A stretch of DNA of 64,000 nt, taken from positions 4,216,001-4,280,000 of the forward strand of contig NZ_CP064653.1 of NCBI RefSeq assembly GCF_015711015.1, in the 5' to 3' direction. Position 1 is the first letter of the stretch. Each line of letters starts with the position of its first letter. Below, piece by piece: positions 60,993 to 64,000 of this stretch. The stretch comes from Methylomonas sp. LL1. Lineage in GTDB: Bacteria > Pseudomonadota > Gammaproteobacteria > Methylococcales > Methylomonadaceae. The translations under genes and the position numbers were made by a program. Under the pieces are notes generated by a model. The model was given only the letters and a program-made list of their open reading frames with translations, did no database searches and had not been told where the DNA came from.

Positions 60993-61178
60993 ATGGCAGC
61001 CAAAAAATTAAGTGTAATGATGACCAAGAGTAAAAACGGTCGTTTAAAAAATCATCAAGAGTGTTTGAAAGGTTTGGGGTTGCATAAAATCCGGCAAACT
61101 GTTCAGGTTATCGATACACCTGAAAATCGCGGGATGATAAATAAAATAGCTTATATGCTAAAAGTCGAGGAAGTTTAA
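60993..61178 (+). CDS. rpmD: 50S ribosomal protein L30
   Basis: A 61-residue small protein (E. coli 59) present in most bacteria. [20 protein letters not shown] and [20 protein letters not shown] are diagnostic. Its stop overlaps the rplO start by one base. Confidence 0.96.
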   Translation: MAAKKLSVMMTKSKNGRLKNHQECLKGLGLHKIRQTVQVIDTPENRGMINKIAYMLKVEEV

Positions 61179-61612
61179 TGTACCTGAATACTATTGAGTC
61201 GGCGTGCGGTTCGAGAAAAAAAGCTAAAAGAGTCGGGCGCGGTATCGGTTCAACCGATGGTAAAACCTGTGGTAGGGGCCATAAAGGTCAAAAAGCACGT
61301 AGCGGCGGTTATCATAAGGTAGGTTTTGAGGGTGGTCAGATGCCGCTTCAAAGACGGTTGCCAAAAGTTGGATTTACCTCAAGAATCAAAAAATATACTG
61401 CGGAAGTTCGCTTGAACGAATTAGATTCAATTGCAGCGAATGAAATCGACTTACAGGTATTGATTGAAAATAATATAGTTCCGGCTTTTTCGAAAAAAGT
61501 TAAGTTAATTAAATCCGGTTCAATATCAAAGGCAGTTTCATTAAAAGGCATATTAGTAACTGCGGGCGCTCGTGAACTAATCGAAGCTGCTGGCGGAAAA
61601 GTTGAGGCTTAA
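61178..61612 (+). CDS. rplO: 50S ribosomal protein L15
   Basis: A 144-residue late-assembly protein, same length as in E. coli. The glycine-rich, basic N-terminal extension ([20 protein letters not shown]) penetrates the 23S core, and [18 protein letters not shown] is canonical. The secY GTG follows immediately. Confidence 0.97.
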   Translation: MYLNTIESACGSRKKAKRVGRGIGSTDGKTCGRGHKGQKARSGGYHKVGFEGGQMPLQRRLPKVGFTSRIKKYTAEVRLNELDSIAANEIDLQVLIENNIVPAFSKKVKLIKSGSISKAVSLKGILVTAGARELIEAAGGKVEA

Positions 61613-62938
61613 GTGAGTACTAAAGGGTATGATGTTTCGGCTGGAAAATTTCAGTTCGGAGAGCTAAAGGCTAGGCTATTGTTCGTGCTCGGTGCATTCG
61701 TTGTGTACCGCGTTGGGGCGCATATTCCGGTTCCAGGAATTGATCCAGGAGCATTGTCTGCAATGTTTGCGCAACAATCGGGTTCAATATTGGACATGTT
61801 TAATATGTTCTCTGGCGGCGCATTGATGAGGCTGAGTATTTTCGCGCTTGGCATTATGCCCTACATCTCTGCATCAATCATTATGCAGTTAATGACCATT
61901 GTTATTCCTGCAATGGAGCAGATGAAGAAAGAGGGTGAGTCTGGAAGGCGCAAGATTACGCAGTACACCCGATATGCAACAGTTGTTCTAGCCATGTTTC
62001 AGTCCATAGGTATTTCAATTGCCCTGCAGAATCAGACTGCCGGTGGAATGTCAGTTGTTATCAATCCAGGCTTGGCTTTTGTTGTCGTAACCACCTTAAC
62101 ACTGGTTACCGGTACCATGTTCTTGATGTGGTTGGGTGAGCAGGTTACCGAGCGCGGTATTGGAAATGGTATTTCCCTAATTATTTTCGCGGGTATCGTT
62201 TCAGGATTACCTTCCGCAATTGGTGGTACCCTGGAGCTGGCCAGAACAGGCGAAATGAATGGGGCTTTTATTGTCTTGCTTTTCGCAATTTCGATTATCG
62301 TTACCGGCATAGTGGTTTTTGTTGAGCGTGCGCAGCGTCGCATCACTATCAACTATCCAAAACGGCAGCAAGGTAACAAGGTTTATGCTGGGCAAACTTC
62401 GTTTCTGCCTTTGAAGCTGAATATGGCTGGAGTCATTCCACCAATTTTCGCCTCAAGTATTATCTTGTTTCCCGCGACGATCGCGGGTTGGTTTGGTAAT
62501 TTAGACGGTTTCACTTGGCTTCAGGATGTTTCTACTGTTCTTTCTCCCGGGCAGCCTGTTTACGTTATGTTTTATGCCCTAGCCATCATTTTCTTCTGCT
62601 TTTTTTATACTGCTTTGGTATTTAATTCCAAAGAAACCGCCGAAAACCTAAAGAAGTCAGGTGCATATTTGCCGGGCATTAGACCGGGTATCCAAACTAC
62701 TGCGTATATTGATAAGGTCATGACTCGCTTGACGCTAATTGGGGCAATCTATATAACGCTAATTTGTTTGCTGCCAGAGTTCTTGATCGTCTATTGGAAC
62801 GTTCCGTTTTCTTTTGGTGGTACTTCGTTGCTTATTATCGTCGTTGTTGTCATGGACTTTATTTCTCAGATGCAGACTCATTTGATGTCTCAGCAATATG
62901 AAGGCCTGATGAGAAAGGCTAATCTCAAAAGAAATTAA
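61613..62938 (+). CDS. secY: Preprotein translocase channel SecY
   Basis: A 441-residue inner-membrane protein (E. coli 443) with ten helices forming the Sec channel with SecE. GTG start at 61613 abuts the rplO stop. [14 protein letters not shown], the TM2 [20 protein letters not shown] plug region and [20 protein letters not shown] loop are canonical. Confidence 0.97.
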   Translation: MSTKGYDVSAGKFQFGELKARLLFVLGAFVVYRVGAHIPVPGIDPGALSAMFAQQSGSILDMFNMFSGGALMRLSIFALGIMPYISASIIMQLMTIVIPAMEQMKKEGESGRRKITQYTRYATVVLAMFQSIGISIALQNQTAGGMSVVINPGLAFVVVTTLTLVTGTMFLMWLGEQVTERGIGNGISLIIFAGIVSGLPSAIGGTLELARTGEMNGAFIVLLFAISIIVTGIVVFVERAQRRITINYPKRQQGNKVYAGQTSFLPLKLNMAGVIPPIFASSIILFPATIAGWFGNLDGFTWLQDVSTVLSPGQPVYVMFYALAIIFFCFFYTALVFNSKETAENLKKSGAYLPGIRPGIQTTAYIDKVMTRLTLIGAIYITLICLLPEFLIVYWNVPFSFGGTSLLIIVVVVMDFISQMQTHLMSQQYEGLMRKANLKRN

Positions 62939-62959
62939 TCAAAATATTAGGAGTTTGCC

Positions 62960-63073
62960 GTGAAAGTACGTGCATCAATTAAACCAATTTGTAAAAATTG
63001 CAAAGTTATTAAAAGAAGTGGTGTAGTTCGGGTTATCTGCAAAGATGGCCGGCACAAACAGCGCCAGGGTTAA
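62960..63073 (+). CDS. rpmJ: 50S ribosomal protein L36, zinc-binding
   Basis: A 37-residue protein with a GTG start at 62960; AGGAG lies 8 nt upstream. The product starts [17 protein letters not shown]. The zinc ligands Cys11, Cys14, Cys27 and His32 are all present, so this is the C-plus, zinc-dependent form. Placement between secY and rpsM matches other gammaproteobacteria. Confidence 0.95.
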   Translation: MKVRASIKPICKNCKVIKRSGVVRVICKDGRHKQRQG

Positions 63074-63075
63074 TT

Positions 63076-63103
63076 TTGTTTTTTTAAATAAAGATGTTAT
63101 AAT
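63076..63103 (+). promoter_or_regulatory. Candidate promoter before rpsM
   Basis: A perfect TATAAT (63098-63103) with a 4/6 -35, TTGTTT (63076-63081), 16 bp upstream, in the 69-bp gap between rpmJ and rpsM. It could add transcription of rpsM-rpsK-rpsD. Confidence 0.5.
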
Positions 63104-63142
63104 TCTCGATTAACTTAAGAATCAAAATTTAGGAGTATCTGG

Positions 63143-63499
63143 ATGGCTCGTATAGCCGGTATTAACGTAGCTGATCATAAGCATGCAGAAATTGCATTGA
63201 CTGCTATATACGGAATTGGAAGGCAGACAGCTAAGGTTATCTGCGCTAAGGTTGGCATACAAACTACCGTAAAAATCAAAGATTTGACTGAAGATCAAGT
63301 GGAATCTATCCGTAAGGTTATCTCAACAATGACGGTTGAGGGTGACTTGCGTCGCGAGGTTTCCATGAATATTAAGCGGTTGATGGATCTTGGTTGCTAT
63401 CGAGGTATTAGGCATAGACGCGGACTTCCGCTCAGAGGTCAGCGTACCAGAACTAATGCAAGGACCCGCAAAGGGCCTCGGAAACCAGTTACTAAATAA
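63143..63499 (+). CDS. rpsM: 30S ribosomal protein S13
   Basis: A 118-residue 30S head protein, same length as in E. coli, contacting the 50S (bridge B1) and P-site tRNA through its basic tail. [19 protein letters not shown] opens it and [20 protein letters not shown] ends it. AGGAG precedes the ATG. Confidence 0.97.
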   Translation: MARIAGINVADHKHAEIALTAIYGIGRQTAKVICAKVGIQTTVKIKDLTEDQVESIRKVISTMTVEGDLRREVSMNIKRLMDLGCYRGIRHRRGLPLRGQRTRTNARTRKGPRKPVTK

Positions 63500-63519
63500 A
63501 GTTTTAAATAGGCAAGTTA

Positions 63520-63906
63520 ATGGCAACCCAAAACCGTGTAAAAAAACGCATTAAAAAAGAAGTGGCAGATGGAATAGTTCATGTGCATGCATCTTTCAAT
63601 AATACCATTGTAACGATCACTGATAGAAAAGGTAACGCGCTATCCTGGGCTACTTCCGGTGGATCCGGTTTTAGAGGCTCTAGAAAAAGCACGCCTTTTG
63701 CTGCGCAGGTTGCTGCCGAAAAAGCAGGGTTAGTCGCGCAAGAATATGGAATGAAAAATCTCGACGTAATGATCAAAGGTCCAGGCCCAGGACGAGAGTC
63801 GGCTGTACGCTCATTAAACAATTTAGGCTTTAAAATTTCAAACATTGTTGATGTGACCCCAATTCCGCACAATGGTTGTCGCCCCCCTAAAAAACGTCGC
63901 GTTTAA
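63520..63906 (+). CDS. rpsK: 30S ribosomal protein S11
   Basis: A 128-residue platform protein contacting mRNA near the E site. [19 protein letters not shown] and the C-terminal [18 protein letters not shown] are canonical. A 20-bp gap separates it from rpsM. Confidence 0.97.
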   Translation: MATQNRVKKRIKKEVADGIVHVHASFNNTIVTITDRKGNALSWATSGGSGFRGSRKSTPFAAQVAAEKAGLVAQEYGMKNLDVMIKGPGPGRESAVRSLNNLGFKISNIVDVTPIPHNGCRPPKKRRV

Positions 63907-63925
63907 GGTTTTGGAGTAATAAGAA

Positions 63926-64000
63926 ATGGCAAGATATATAGGACCTGTTTGTAAGTTAAGTCGAAGAGAAGGCACGGACTTATTTCTTAAGGGTAGAGGT
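63926..64000 (+). CDS. rpsD: 30S ribosomal protein S4, 3' truncated by the window
   Basis: The first 25 codons only (MARYIGPVCKLSRREGTDLF then LKGRG). The start follows GGAG by 10 nt. S4 begins 30S assembly and represses the alpha operon in E. coli. rpoA and rplQ are expected next, outside the window. Confidence 0.93.
   Translation, partial: MARYIGPVCKLSRREGTDLFLKGRG

Overview
The window is chromosomal DNA from a gammaproteobacterium of roughly 50% GC. Protein resemblance points to the Methylococcales (Methylomonas-like methanotrophs), but no methane-oxidation gene is present, so that placement is inference. Gammaproteobacterial features include hemA-prfA-prmC, lolB-ispE-tRNA-Gln-prs-rplY-pth, pilS-pilR and C-minus S14. 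I see no insertion sequence, prophage, CRISPR array, rRNA or origin.

Positions 1-9481 are central metabolism. A 5'-truncated homologue of the eukaryotic phosphorylase-kinase alpha/beta regulatory subunit lies next to glucokinase. Facing them is a minus-strand run sucC-sucD-DUF4160-DUF2442-nadE-periplasmic protein.

Positions 9568-25506 are signalling and envelope genes: pilS-pilR, an anchored protein of unknown function, a degenerate REC-GGDEF-EAL protein divergent from an HDOD protein, a phosphate-type porin behind a PhoB box with a correctly spaced -10, a beta-propeller lipoprotein with calcium-loop-like motifs, a flippase, a sigma54 two-component pair and a cation diffusion facilitator.

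Positions 25527-34777 are housekeeping operons: hemA-prfA-prmC-JAMM on the minus strand, then TPR lipoprotein-lolB-ispE-tRNA-Gln-prs-rplY-pth on the plus strand.

Positions 34813-64000 are one uninterrupted plus-strand expression-machinery cluster: tRNA-Tyr, tRNA-Gly, tRNA-Thr, tuf, tRNA-Trp, secE, nusG, rplKAJL, rpoBC, rpsLG, fusA, a second tuf, then the S10, spc and alpha operons up to a truncated rpsD. The rif and str/S10 clusters, which are separate in E. coli, are joined here. Control elements visible are two good sigma70 promoters, an L10 leader, a hairpin after nusG, two hairpins between rplL and rpoB, and a hairpin before rpsL.

No clearly new multi-gene system is evident. The best leads are the PhoB-box porin/propeller locus, the JAMM protein after prmC, the DUF4160-DUF2442 pair, the phosphorylase-kinase-like gene beside glk, a 12-bp stem that clamps tRNA-Trp, and a terminator-like hairpin inside pth.
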